Shown here: positions 18,611 to 27,893 of the stretch, in pieces
How positions within the stretch are numbered: the stretch's first letter is position 1
Layout: the number at the start of each line of letters is the position of its first letter
NCBI RefSeq assembly: GCF_007860015.1
Contig: NZ_SJPS01000008.1
Span: 1 to 64,000, forward strand
Source of the DNA: Bythopirellula polymerisocia
GTDB taxonomy: Bacteria; Planctomycetota; Planctomycetia; Pirellulales; Lacipirellulaceae
Length of the DNA stretch: 64,000 nucleotides
Reading direction: 5' to 3'
Notes under the pieces: model-generated
Databases searched by the model: none
Seen by the model: only the letters and a program-made list of their open reading frames with translations
What the model was told of the DNA's origin: nothing
Made by a program: the position numbers and the translations under genes

Positions 18611-18687
18611 AATGTCCAAGGACCAATACACAATTCCCAAATCCAAAAGCTACCTTTTGGTCATTGGCCATTGAACATTGGTCATTT
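18611..18687. repeat. CATTGGTCATTGG-type intergenic repeat
   Basis: An AT-rich, partly palindromic stretch: AATGTCCAAGGACCAAT at the left, and TTGGTCATTGGCCATTG and GAACATTGGTCATT at the right. This wording recurs between genes in many bacterial genomes. It lies between nfeD and floA, so they may not form one simple operon. Confidence 0.5.
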
Positions 18688-18781
18688 CTTCCCCCGCTCT
18701 GACTTGCGTTCACACTCCTCAAGGGGTACAAAGCGGGCAGAGCGGCGACGCCCGTAATCGTATTAATACAGGGATTTTTCC

Positions 18782-19855
18782 ATGAATTGGCACTTATCTA
18801 CTTTTCTACCGAGCCCATTGGCTCAGGTAGTATCGGCCTTATCTCCAACGGTATGGCTAATCATCGGCTTTATTGGCTTGGTGGTGTTCCTGGTTATGTT
18901 TGCCATCTTCGCCCGCTATGCGCGACTGTGGATCCAGTCGGTCAGTACTGGGGCGCGGGTTGGCATTTTTGATCTCTTGCGGATGACTTTTCGCAAAGTG
19001 AATCCCACCGTCATTCTGCGCAGCAAGATCATGGCAACCCAGGCCGGTATCACTGAAGAGGAAGGACTCACGACCAAAGCCCTTGAATCTCATTATATGT
19101 CTGGTGGAAACGTCCCCTTGGTAATTCGTGCGATGATTGCGGCTCGCAAGGCAAAAATCATCGACCTCGATTTCAAGCGGGCCACTGCCATCGACCTGGC
19201 GGGGCGGAACATTCTCGAAGCGGTGCAAACAAGTGTCTATCCCCGCGTGATTGACTGCCCGGGAAGGCAATCGAAACGGCCTACCCTCGACGCAGTTGCC
19301 AAGAATGGCATTCAGCTCAAGGTGAAAGCCCGCGTCACCGTGCGGGCGAATCTCAAACAATTAATCGGTGGAGCAGGCGAAGAAACCATCATTGCCCGTG
19401 TCGGCGAAGGAATCGTGAGCGCGATCGGGTCGGCAGTGTCTCATGCCGACGTGCTCGAAAATCCGGATCGAATTTCCAAGGCGGTGCTGGCTCGTAAACT
19501 CGATTCGCAAACTGCTTTTGAGATCGTGTCGATCGACATCGCCGATATCGACGTGGGAGACAACATCGGTGCCCGCTTGCAAGCCGATCAGGCGGAGGCT
19601 GACACGCGAGTCGCTCGCGCCGCTGCAGAAGGCCGCCGGGCGATGGCCGTTTCGCAAGAACAAGAAAACATCGCCATGATCGAAGAGAATCGGGCACACT
19701 TGGTCGAAGCCGAAGCTGAGGTCCCCAAAGCAATGGCCGAAGCTTTCCGCAATGGCCGATTGGGAATTCTCGACTACTACAAACTAAAGAACGTGCAAGC
19801 GGATACCGACATGCGGGAATCAATCGCCGGCGTTGGCTCAGTTCGTCGAGATTAA
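18782..19855 (+). CDS. floA: Flotillin-like protein FloA
   Basis: A 357-aa UPF0365/FloA protein. One N-terminal membrane helix (about 24-45) is followed by the conserved GVGI/LRMTFRKVNP segment, an SPFH domain (about 70-240) and a flotillin coiled-coil rich in Ala/Glu (about 260-330). FloA organises functional membrane microdomains and oligomerises. It sits next to two NfeD genes, the usual pairing. Confidence 0.95.
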   Translation: MNWHLSTFLPSPLAQVVSALSPTVWLIIGFIGLVVFLVMFAIFARYARLWIQSVSTGARVGIFDLLRMTFRKVNPTVILRSKIMATQAGITEEEGLTTKALESHYMSGGNVPLVIRAMIAARKAKIIDLDFKRATAIDLAGRNILEAVQTSVYPRVIDCPGRQSKRPTLDAVAKNGIQLKVKARVTVRANLKQLIGGAGEETIIARVGEGIVSAIGSAVSHADVLENPDRISKAVLARKLDSQTAFEIVSIDIADIDVGDNIGARLQADQAEADTRVARAAAEGRRAMAVSQEQENIAMIEENRAHLVEAEAEVPKAMAEAFRNGRLGILDYYKLKNVQADTDMRESIAGVGSVRRD

Positions 19856-19944
19856 TCGGAGCAAGGTGTAGGTAAGCACACTGCGCGACTGTGGCCGCAA
19901 CGTATGTCGATATCTATGTACACAAGACTAACATCGCTAGAAAC

Positions 19945-20547
19945 ATGAATCATCTCCCACCATTATTCGCTGCCGGCTGGGGAGAGCTGGTCATTGTGAT
20001 CATCTTCTTCATGATTTCTGCGCTGGGACAACTTCTCTCTGCAAAGAACAAGGAGGGGAAGCCCCGGCCTCCCCGTCCACAGGGTGATGGGGCACCTCCT
20101 AAAGGCCAGGAGATTGCCGAAAACCTCCGTGGCGAAGTAGAAGATTTTCTACGAGAAATGCAGGGCAAACCTCCCAGACCAAAGCAAAAGCAAAAAAAAC
20201 CCAAGCCCGCTGTCATCAAAGTCCAGCAACCAACCCCGGTTGCGGCTCCCACCAGCCTACGGTCTGAGAGTGTGCGGGAGCATGTCAGGAGGCACATCAG
20301 CACTGTCGAAATTGCCCAGCAGACATCGAAACTTGGGGAAGATGTAGGCCTCGCTGATGAACGGTTAGAATCCCATTTACAGCAAACATTCGAGCACAAG
20401 CTGGGGGCGTTGGAGCATCAAGTGCGACCAGCCGAGCCGAAACATCAAAATAAGCGAGCCGACGACATCGCCCAATTGCTCCGCAGCCCCGCAGGCATGC
20501 GCCAAGCAATCATCGCCAGCGAGATCCTACGCCGGCCCGAGATTTGA
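19945..20547 (+). CDS. Membrane-anchored hypothetical protein next to floA
   Basis: A 200-aa protein: one membrane helix near the N-terminus (WGELVIVIIFFMISALGQLL), then a Pro/Lys/Gln-rich basic linker (about 35-105) and a helical C-terminal domain ending with DIAQLLRSPAGMRQAIIASEIL. I do not recognise a named family, but the C-terminal motif looks conserved. ATG 19945 is preferred over a GTG at 19891. It follows floA by 89 nt. Confidence 0.65.
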   Translation: MNHLPPLFAAGWGELVIVIIFFMISALGQLLSAKNKEGKPRPPRPQGDGAPPKGQEIAENLRGEVEDFLREMQGKPPRPKQKQKKPKPAVIKVQQPTPVAAPTSLRSESVREHVRRHISTVEIAQQTSKLGEDVGLADERLESHLQQTFEHKLGALEHQVRPAEPKHQNKRADDIAQLLRSPAGMRQAIIASEILRRPEI

Positions 20548-20596
20548 TGGGTCATGTTTCCATGACACCATCACTTCGATTTGCCATAATGGGTAT

Positions 20597-23500
20597 ATGT
20601 CTCCACTCCGTTACATCCTTGCTAGTCTCTGGCAATATCGGCGAACCCATCTGGCCGTTGCCCTGGGGGTAGCGGTTGCCACGGCGGTCATCACGGGGGC
20701 GCTATTAGTCGGAGACTCGGTGCGCGGAAGTCTTCGCGATCTTACGCTCGCGCGGCTCTCCAATATCGATACTGTGCTCTTGGCAGAGCAGCCATTTCGT
20801 GAGGGACTGGCCACTGAGTTGGCTCAACGGAATTCCGCAACCGGTAAAGGGGGATTTCAGGGGTTCGCCCCTCTGCTCTTTGTGCCGGGGAGTCTGTCGG
20901 CCACCAAGGACGGTCAAACTAAACAAGCAACGCAACTTTCTATCCTCGGTATAACGGATGCGTTTTGGAAATTGGGTGATGGCGGACCGATTAAGCAGCT
21001 CACAGGAGATGACATTGCCATCTCGCAATCGATTGCCGCAGAACTCGGGGCAGCCGTTGGTGACGAAGTGCTACTGCGAGTTTCTTTGCCGAGCAACATC
21101 CCAGCGGACAGCACACTTGGCGAAAAAGAAGATTCGACCACTTCGCGTCGATTACGAATTGTCGAGATTCTCAATGAGGGGATCTCGCGATTCGGATTGC
21201 AGCCGAGCCAGCTTCAGCCCCGTAATGTGTTTGTCTCGCTTGAGACGATGCAGCGATTACTGGAGCTTCCTGGTCGGGCGAATCTCATCGCCATCGGCGG
21301 AGTGGAGCCTACTGAGCCGAGTACTGTCGTCCACCAAGATAATCTGAAAAAGGCTCTGCGGCCGGAGTTGGCAGACTTTGGTTTGCGCGTAACCGAAACC
21401 AAGATTGGTGCTCCAACGGCAAGTCACTTCCTGCAGTTGTCGGCGGAGCGGCTTGTGCTTGCTCCGCAGTTGGTTGAGACAGTCCGCAAGCTGTGGCCAG
21501 CGGAAGACATACAGCCGGTTGTCACTTACTTGGCCAACACTATCTCGCTCGGTAAGAATCAAATTCCGTACTCGACGGTAACGGGGGTCGATTCTACGGA
21601 AGAGTTAGGACCATTACGTGATGCGGACGGAAAGCCAATTGTTCTAGCCGATGATGAAATCGCGCTCAACGATTGGGCCGCTCAAAGGCTTAGTGGTCAG
21701 CTTGGCGACAAGATTACGATAACCTACTACGAACCGGAAACCACTCACGGGCGACTGGTCGAAAAGAGTACGCCCCCACTAGCACTCAAGTTCATTGCAC
21801 CCCTCAAAAACGTCGACGGGGAGTTGACTGCTGCTGCGGATCCCCACTTCACTCCTGAGCTACCCGGCGTGACGGATGAACGCTCGATCAGTGATTGGGA
21901 TCTGCCGTTCAAGCTCGTTGAAACGATTGAAACCGAGGACGAAACCTACTGGGACGAGTATCGCACCACTCCTAAAGCGTTTGTCTCGTATTCACTTGCC
22001 GAAAAACTATGGTCAACACGCTGGGGAACTGTGAGCGCTCTGCGAATTCCGATGGAAAACGACAAACCGACTGTCGTCGAGTTCACGAGCCGGCTTACGG
22101 AGGCCATCAATCCAAGTGACTTGGGAATGAAATTACTGCCAGTCAAACAGCAAGGATTGGCTGCCGCACGAGGGACGACTTCTTTTGAGGGACTGTTTCT
22201 GGGTTTTAGTTTCTTTCTGATGGCTTCGGCCGTAATGTTGATCGCCCTGCTGTTTCGCTTGGGTGCTGAGAACCGTGCCCGTGAAGTGGGGATTTTGGCT
22301 ACGACAGGATGGGGGGCGCGCAAGATACGCCACATCTGGCTTAGTGAGGCAGCGATCGTGGCACTGGTGGGGGCTGCGATCGGCGTGCTAGGAGGAATCG
22401 TCTACGCCGCAGTGATGGTTCACGGCCTGACGACTTGGTGGGTGGCGGCCACGGTGACGCCGTTCTTGAAGTTGCATGTCTCACCGCAAAGTTTGGCCAT
22501 AGGATTTGCAATCGGTATCGTCGTTTCACTGATGACAATTGTCTGGTCACTTAGAAAACTCCTGCGGATACCTCCGCGCCAACTCTTGACCGGCGACACC
22601 AGCGACCCAAACGACCTCCCTTCACTATTCGCCAAACCACGTCAACCATGGATTCCTCTTATGCTGGTTGCAATCGCAGTAGGTATCGCAGCGGGAGCAA
22701 TGGCGGGCGGACTCCGCGACGAGGCCCAGGCAGGTGCTTTCTTTGGCAGTGGTGCGCTAGTATTAGCGGGACTGCTAACCTGGCTACGAAGTCGTCTGCG
22801 TCAATCGAGTTTTGCAGTCCCCACTTCTCTTTCACTAGCAGGTCTCGCTACCCGCAATGCCCGTCGCAACCCGAGCAGGACAAACCTCGCAATAGGGCTC
22901 ACGGCAGTGGCAAGTTTTCTGATTGTCGCATTGAGTGCATTTCGGCTCGCGCCGACTGAAAGTGGGACGGGCGGGTTCGACCTAATGGCGACGGCGGATC
23001 TGCCGATCTATTTTGATCTCGATACGGCAGCAGGTCGCAAAGAAATTGGCTTCACAGAAGCAGATGAATTGCTATTTAAGAAAACGAAGATCTACTCATT
23101 TCGTGTTCACCGTGGTGAGGATGCGAGCTGCCTCAATCTTTATCAAACCACGCAGCCTCGCGTGATTGGTCTTCCAAGGAGTTTTTATGGCGACAATCAG
23201 TTTGCCATTACCACACAGGGGAACGCTGACTGGTTATTTCTAGACAAATCGCTTGGCAACGACGATCAAGGCCACCAAATCATTCCTATCCTGCTCGATC
23301 AGAACACGGCTACCTACAGTTTACACCTCAGTGGAATTCGTGCGAGACTACAACTCCGCAATGCCGCAAACCAACCAGTCATAGCCGAAGTCGTAGGACT
23401 ACTTGCCGGAAGCATCCTGCAGGGAAACGTGCTCATGAGCGAGGCGAATTTCCTGCGGCTCTACCCAGACGAAGCAGGGCGAACTCAGTTCTTGATTCGA

Positions 23501-24001
23501 GCAAGTTCACCCGAGAGCGTTGAAGAACTTGCTGCGCTGCTAGAGACCCGACTCGTGGATTTCGGCTTCGACGCAATCAGTACCCGCGATCGGCTGGCCG
23601 AATTCTTGGCGGTGCAAAACACATATCTGTCCACATTCCAGTCGCTTGGGGCGCTCGGCCTCTTGTTGGGAACGGTCGGCCTGGCGATTGCGCAACTGCG
23701 AAGTGCACTGGAACGACGTGGCGAACTGGCAATCATGCGTTGTGCTGGCTTTAGAAGAAAACGCCTCTCAGAAATGCTCCTGGGGGAAAACATTACGCTC
23801 TTAATCGCAGGCTTGGGATGCGGCTGTCTGGCCGCCCTCGTGGCCACCCTCCCCCACTGGGTTTTGCGGCAGGCTAGTGTGCCGTGGGAGACGCTCGCGA
23901 TTTTGTTGGGTGCGGTGGCAGTTTCTGGAATTGCTGCGGGTTGGATGGCGGTGAGAGCGGCGGTTCGAGTGCCGCTCTTACCAGCGCTACGGGGGGATTA
24001 G
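20597..24001 (+). CDS. ABC transporter permease, FtsX/MacB-like
   Basis: A 1134-aa permease. The N-terminal helix (about 18-40, VALGVAVATAVITGALLVGDSVRGSL) is followed by a large periplasmic MacB-type domain, three helices around 530-650, further helices around 690-735, a second periplasmic domain, and a C-terminal FtsX-like group of three helices (about 1015-1125). This is the doubled FtsX topology of macrolide/lipoprotein-type exporters. No ATPase subunit is adjacent. Confidence 0.85.
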   Translation: MSPLRYILASLWQYRRTHLAVALGVAVATAVITGALLVGDSVRGSLRDLTLARLSNIDTVLLAEQPFREGLATELAQRNSATGKGGFQGFAPLLFVPGSLSATKDGQTKQATQLSILGITDAFWKLGDGGPIKQLTGDDIAISQSIAAELGAAVGDEVLLRVSLPSNIPADSTLGEKEDSTTSRRLRIVEILNEGISRFGLQPSQLQPRNVFVSLETMQRLLELPGRANLIAIGGVEPTEPSTVVHQDNLKKALRPELADFGLRVTETKIGAPTASHFLQLSAERLVLAPQLVETVRKLWPAEDIQPVVTYLANTISLGKNQIPYSTVTGVDSTEELGPLRDADGKPIVLADDEIALNDWAAQRLSGQLGDKITITYYEPETTHGRLVEKSTPPLALKFIAPLKNVDGELTAAADPHFTPELPGVTDERSISDWDLPFKLVETIETEDETYWDEYRTTPKAFVSYSLAEKLWSTRWGTVSALRIPMENDKPTVVEFTSRLTEAINPSDLGMKLLPVKQQGLAAARGTTSFEGLFLGFSFFLMASAVMLIALLFRLGAENRAREVGILATTGWGARKIRHIWLSEAAIVALVGAAIGVLGGIVYAAVMVHGLTTWWVAATVTPFLKLHVSPQSLAIGFAIGIVVSLMTIVWSLRKLLRIPPRQLLTGDTSDPNDLPSLFAKPRQPWIPLMLVAIAVGIAAGAMAGGLRDEAQAGAFFGSGALVLAGLLTWLRSRLRQSSFAVPTSLSLAGLATRNARRNPSRTNLAIGLTAVASFLIVALSAFRLAPTESGTGGFDLMATADLPIYFDLDTAAGRKEIGFTEADELLFKKTKIYSFRVHRGEDASCLNLYQTTQPRVIGLPRSFYGDNQFAITTQGNADWLFLDKSLGNDDQGHQIIPILLDQNTATYSLHLSGIRARLQLRNAANQPVIAEVVGLLAGSILQGNVLMSEANFLRLYPDEAGRTQFLIRASSPESVEELAALLETRLVDFGFDAISTRDRLAEFLAVQNTYLSTFQSLGALGLLLGTVGLAIAQLRSALERRGELAIMRCAGFRRKRLSEMLLGENITLLIAGLGCGCLAALVATLPHWVLRQASVPWETLAILLGAVAVSGIAAGWMAVRAAVRVPLLPALRGD

Positions 24002-24163
24002 AGGAGAAGCCAAGATTCGAGTGCCAAGGAAGTGCTATTTCTGGCTCTGGACTCTCCGCACTTGACTCTCGACACTTTCCCCGCGACTAGCATATCGCAG
24101 GTGCTTAGTTTACAGTTAATTTAGTTTCACTCACCCCCATCGATTCTTCCCCCGCCTGTTGCT

Positions 24164-25243
24164 ATGAATCTCTTGTTTGTGATCGCCTCGTTTGCCGTCA
24201 CCATTCTGGCCTGGGGGATTTATGGTCCCGTACTCCATTGGGGGCAGCATGGCATGTCGACAGTCGGCGGAATGGCCTCGTTGCGTCCGTTTATCTGCGT
24301 TGGTCTGGCATATTTCGGCATTGGCGTGGCCGTGCCGGCGGTGTTGCTTAAGCTGCGCGGAGAGGCGGGAGAATGGACGATCACTGGAGTACTATTCAGC
24401 CTTGCAGGGGGTGCTCTTGGCGCCATCGGCGCCCTGGGAATTATCCTCGCATTCTACCTCGGCGGAAAACCGGTTTATGTGATGCCTCTGGTGTTTGGCG
24501 GGGCGCCGGTTGTGAACGCCTTTCTTACGATCTATCTCGCCGGCAAGATGAAAGAGATCGGCCCGATCTTCATTGCCGGCATGATCATGGTGCTCTTGGG
24601 CGCTACTACCGTGCTGGTGGCGAAACCGAATCCGCCGATAGTTGAGAAACCCGCGCCACCCGCTGAGAGTGTAGAACCAGCGCAAGCTGAAGAAGTGGCA
24701 CCAGACGAGAGTCACACCTTTCGCGACTGGGTACTGCGAGTCGCAGCGGTTGCTTTGGTGATCTGTTGCTGGGGAGCCTATGGCCCGGTGCTGCACATTG
24801 GCCAGGCGGCAATGCACCATAGTCGCCTGCGCCCGTTGATCTGTGTGGGGCTGGCGTACTTTGCCATCGCGGTGATCGTGGGAAATCTGTGGCTAGCTGC
24901 CACGGGTGAGGCCAGCCGATACAATTTCCTCGGCACGATGTGGAGCCTCGCTGGCGGTGCCGCGGGGGCGATTGGCGCTTTAGGCATTATTATGGCGTTC
25001 AACTTCGGCGGAAAACCAGTCTATGTGATGCCACTGGTTTTTGGTGGTGCCCCGGTTGTAAACACGCTCTTTACCATCGCCGCGGGAGGATTGTGGGACA
25101 AGATCAATGCCCTGTTCGTCGCGGGGCTAATGCTGGTGATCGCCGGCGCGGCGATTGTTCTGGTGTTCGCTCCCCGGGGTGGTCCACCTCCTAAAGAAAG
25201 AGTCGTTCCGATAGAACCCGTTCTGGATTCACCCCCCGAGTGA
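24164..25243 (+). CDS. Internally duplicated multi-pass membrane protein (EamA/DMT-like)
   Basis: A 359-aa integral membrane protein made of two homologous halves (about 1-152 and 187-340). Each carries WG-YGPVLH-GQ, LRP-ICVGLAYF, GALGAIGALGII and GGKPVYVMPLVFGGAPVVN, joined by an Ala/Pro/Glu linker. Four to five helices per half suggest a transporter of the drug/metabolite type. Substrate unknown. Confidence 0.75.
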   Translation: MNLLFVIASFAVTILAWGIYGPVLHWGQHGMSTVGGMASLRPFICVGLAYFGIGVAVPAVLLKLRGEAGEWTITGVLFSLAGGALGAIGALGIILAFYLGGKPVYVMPLVFGGAPVVNAFLTIYLAGKMKEIGPIFIAGMIMVLLGATTVLVAKPNPPIVEKPAPPAESVEPAQAEEVAPDESHTFRDWVLRVAAVALVICCWGAYGPVLHIGQAAMHHSRLRPLICVGLAYFAIAVIVGNLWLAATGEASRYNFLGTMWSLAGGAAGAIGALGIIMAFNFGGKPVYVMPLVFGGAPVVNTLFTIAAGGLWDKINALFVAGLMLVIAGAAIVLVFAPRGGPPPKERVVPIEPVLDSPPE

Positions 25244-25272
25244 ACGCCGGGGGATTGCAATCACCCGGCGTT
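25243..25272 (+). terminator. Hairpin terminator between convergent genes
   Basis: A 9-bp stem AACGCCGGG/CCCGGCGTT overlaps the last base of the transporter gene and is followed by a moderately T-rich tract on the plus strand. It lies 12 nt from the stop of the S46 peptidase and may serve both genes. Confidence 0.65.
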
Positions 25273-25283
25273 GACCTTTAGTT

Positions 25284-27341
25284 TCACTTCCCTAATTGCT
25301 CCGCAAGTTCCTTAGCATTGTAGATGCTTTTCAGTGCTTCGCGGATGCCACTGGAGTGAACAGAAACGGCGCGCGATACCTCATCGTCATACAAATAGTC
25401 GGCTGTGAGGCTCTGGATGTTGCCGTCGAAAATGATACCGACGAACTCACCTGCTCGATTAACCACAGGGCTGCCTGAGTTGCCACCAATGATGTCGGCA
25501 GTCGACACAAAGTTCAGCGGTGTCTCCAGATCGATGCGACTCTCTGACTCGTTCCAGGAAGGAGGCAACTTCCAAGGTTCTTTTGCCTCGTGGGCTGCCT
25601 GATGGGCGAAAGCTCCGGCAAATGTAGTCCACGGGGGTACTTCACGGCCATCTTCCTCGTAGCCTTTCACGACACCAAACGACAAACGCAACGTGAACGT
25701 CGCATCCGGGTAACCAGAGGTCCCTTCGACAGCCACGCGGGCATCCTCGATTTGGGAATACGCCTGACGTTCGATTTCTTCAAGGGCTTCTTTCCGTTTG
25801 CGAATCTTACGATACTCCGCTTCAAGACTGCGGAAGAACTGGATCATCGGATCGGTGGAAGCCTCGATCGCCGCCACACCACCCTCAACCAACTCCCGCC
25901 GCACATCAACCTTGTTGAGTTGGGAGCCACCAATCAATTTGGCAGCACGCTCGAACGGATTCTTCCCGTTGAGTGCCTTGATCACCAGCGGATCATCCCC
26001 GCCGCGTTGCTCAACGAACATCGACAGCATCGTCGACAGCTTGGCGACTTCCAGATCGTCGTAGATCGTCGCGGGCGAAAATAATTCATGCTCCAATGAT
26101 TCGCGGCCCGAATCGCTGAATTCTCGCAACCGATCCTCACTCGGCTTCTGATCCTCCGCGGCCTTCAACACGAGTTCCTTGGCGATTTCGTAGTAGCGCT
26201 CCCGGAAATCCACTCCACCATTGAGTAGTTCAATCTTCTCTGGTTGTACCTCGGACACCTTTTTCCAAGCCTCGGCAAAGTGTTTGAGGTCGAGATTGGC
26301 ATTCACTTTGACCAGGAGGGCATCTTCCTGAGTCGCTTTTTCGGCGATGAATTGCGGATCTTGCAGCCCGACGAGCATCCCCGTAATTGCCTTGCGGCTG
26401 TTTTGGATGCCAAACAGTTCATCCTGACCGCGCCGCTGGTGCTCGGGGCTTTGATAGGCGAACTGCTGGATGGCAACCTCCATGCGACACAGGTAATCCA
26501 GATAAAAAGGAAGCGAGTGATCGCGTAATGTCTTGAGCGCCTCCGTAGTCAGCCCGCGATCGGTGCGCGCCGGGTTTCCAGAGACGAACACTACCTCACC
26601 GTCCCCGGCACCATGCTCCGACCACTTCAGGAAGTGCTCGATCTTGGCCGGCTTGCCATCTTCGTAGACACGAAAAATCGTGACATCCATGTTGTAGCGC
26701 GGAAATTCAAAGTTATCCATGTCCCCGCCAAAAAATGCGGCCGTACTTTCGGGTGCCCATACCAACCGCACGTCCGTGTATTTCTTGTAGCGATAGAGAT
26801 GATACTTCGCCCCACCAAACAAGGTGATCACATCGCTCCGCAGCCCCGTCTTGTCAAGCGACTCTTGTTCAATGACAGCCATCGCTGCTCGACGGGCTTG
26901 GTGCGATGCTTCAGGATCGAGATCGCTGGCGACAGCCGCGTTGATCCGCTCGGTCACGTCTTCGATCGAGACGAGTTGATTGAGCTCCAAGTCTGGAGCC
27001 TTGATCTCGTGCTCCATCCCATTAGCGAGAAAACCATTCTCGTAGTAATTAAACTCGGGGGTAGAGAGCTTGTGCAGCGTATCAGCCGCGACGTGGTGAT
27101 TGGTCAGCACCAACCCATTACTAGAGACGAACGACGCCGACCCCCCCGAGCTGAATCGAACACTGGAGAGCATGATGTGGTCGGCCCACTCCTGCGTGGG
27201 CTCAAAATTGTATTCTTGCTTGAGAATCTCACGCGGCAGATCGTTGAACAACCACATCCCCTCATCTGCTAGCATCAGTGAGGTGAAAAAGAGCCAAATC
27301 AGGCAGGAGAAATAGCAGTGCGAACCAAGGGGTCTGGACAT
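25284..27341 (-). CDS. S46-family dipeptidyl peptidase (DPP7/DPP11-like)
   Basis: A 685-aa exported serine peptidase. It has a signal peptide (about 1-25), then DEGMWLFNDLP typical of mature S46 enzymes, the catalytic His in LTNHHVAAD (about 81-87), an Asp in FFGGDMDNFEFPRYNMD and the Ser in GGNSGSPV near the C-terminus. S46 enzymes release dipeptides from peptide N-termini in the periplasm of bacteria that feed on protein. Confidence 0.94.
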   Translation of the reverse strand: MSRPLGSHCYFSCLIWLFFTSLMLADEGMWLFNDLPREILKQEYNFEPTQEWADHIMLSSVRFSSGGSASFVSSNGLVLTNHHVAADTLHKLSTPEFNYYENGFLANGMEHEIKAPDLELNQLVSIEDVTERINAAVASDLDPEASHQARRAAMAVIEQESLDKTGLRSDVITLFGGAKYHLYRYKKYTDVRLVWAPESTAAFFGGDMDNFEFPRYNMDVTIFRVYEDGKPAKIEHFLKWSEHGAGDGEVVFVSGNPARTDRGLTTEALKTLRDHSLPFYLDYLCRMEVAIQQFAYQSPEHQRRGQDELFGIQNSRKAITGMLVGLQDPQFIAEKATQEDALLVKVNANLDLKHFAEAWKKVSEVQPEKIELLNGGVDFRERYYEIAKELVLKAAEDQKPSEDRLREFSDSGRESLEHELFSPATIYDDLEVAKLSTMLSMFVEQRGGDDPLVIKALNGKNPFERAAKLIGGSQLNKVDVRRELVEGGVAAIEASTDPMIQFFRSLEAEYRKIRKRKEALEEIERQAYSQIEDARVAVEGTSGYPDATFTLRLSFGVVKGYEEDGREVPPWTTFAGAFAHQAAHEAKEPWKLPPSWNESESRIDLETPLNFVSTADIIGGNSGSPVVNRAGEFVGIIFDGNIQSLTADYLYDDEVSRAVSVHSSGIREALKSIYNAKELAEQLGK

Positions 27342-27893
27342 CGGAATTCCTCGTTGGTGAATAAGATCAATGTTGGCCGAATCTCCGACTCGGAGAGTCA
27401 GTCAAAGGTGGACAGAATGGTAACACATTCTGTCCGGTTTGCCCAAATGGAGCCAATCCAACTTAGTAGAGAGCGGCATCAGAATGAAGCCGGCAAGAAA
27501 AAACGCAGGCGCGGACGATTGTCTCGCCCGCGCCTGCTAGCCCCCCTGGGTGTCTCAATTAATGCGGTAGCCTTTTGGGCCAAAGCACTGCTGTCATGTT
27601 GCGATTACTGGGGCTGATTAAAATGAAACACCGTGATTTGACAAAGGACTTATCGACCTAGCGGGATTCCGGCTTTGGCAAAGTTTGCCGGATATACAGA
27701 ATTTGCCGGGAAGCTTATTTCCCGATGGCAGGCATCGCTAGCAGTCGACCCCGACAGCACCCTAGATGACTTTTTACAGAATTCGACTCACAAACTTTGA
27801 CGATTGCGCCGATTTTGAGGAGTAGCGGGGTCGGCGTGCGCCGGCATGGTTCCCGTAGGTTGTAGTTACGCATTGTGCGAAAGGGAGTTGGCC
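27342..27893. other. Intergenic region between divergent S46 and ExbB-like genes
   Basis: About 550 nt between divergent genes, with no convincing gene. It contains the hairpin at 27505-27537 and two nearby copies of TTTGCCGG (around 27683-27708). A 65-codon minus-strand frame at 27715-27912 overlaps the next gene's start and lacks support. Confidence 0.4.
27505..27537 (-). terminator. Terminator-like hairpin 164 nt upstream of the S46 gene
   Basis: A 10-bp stem GCAGGCGCGG/CCGCGCCTGC; on the minus strand it is followed by GTTTTTTC. It points the same way as the S46 gene, 164 nt before its start codon, with no gene upstream on that strand. It may be an attenuator or the end of a small RNA. 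Confidence 0.55.
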
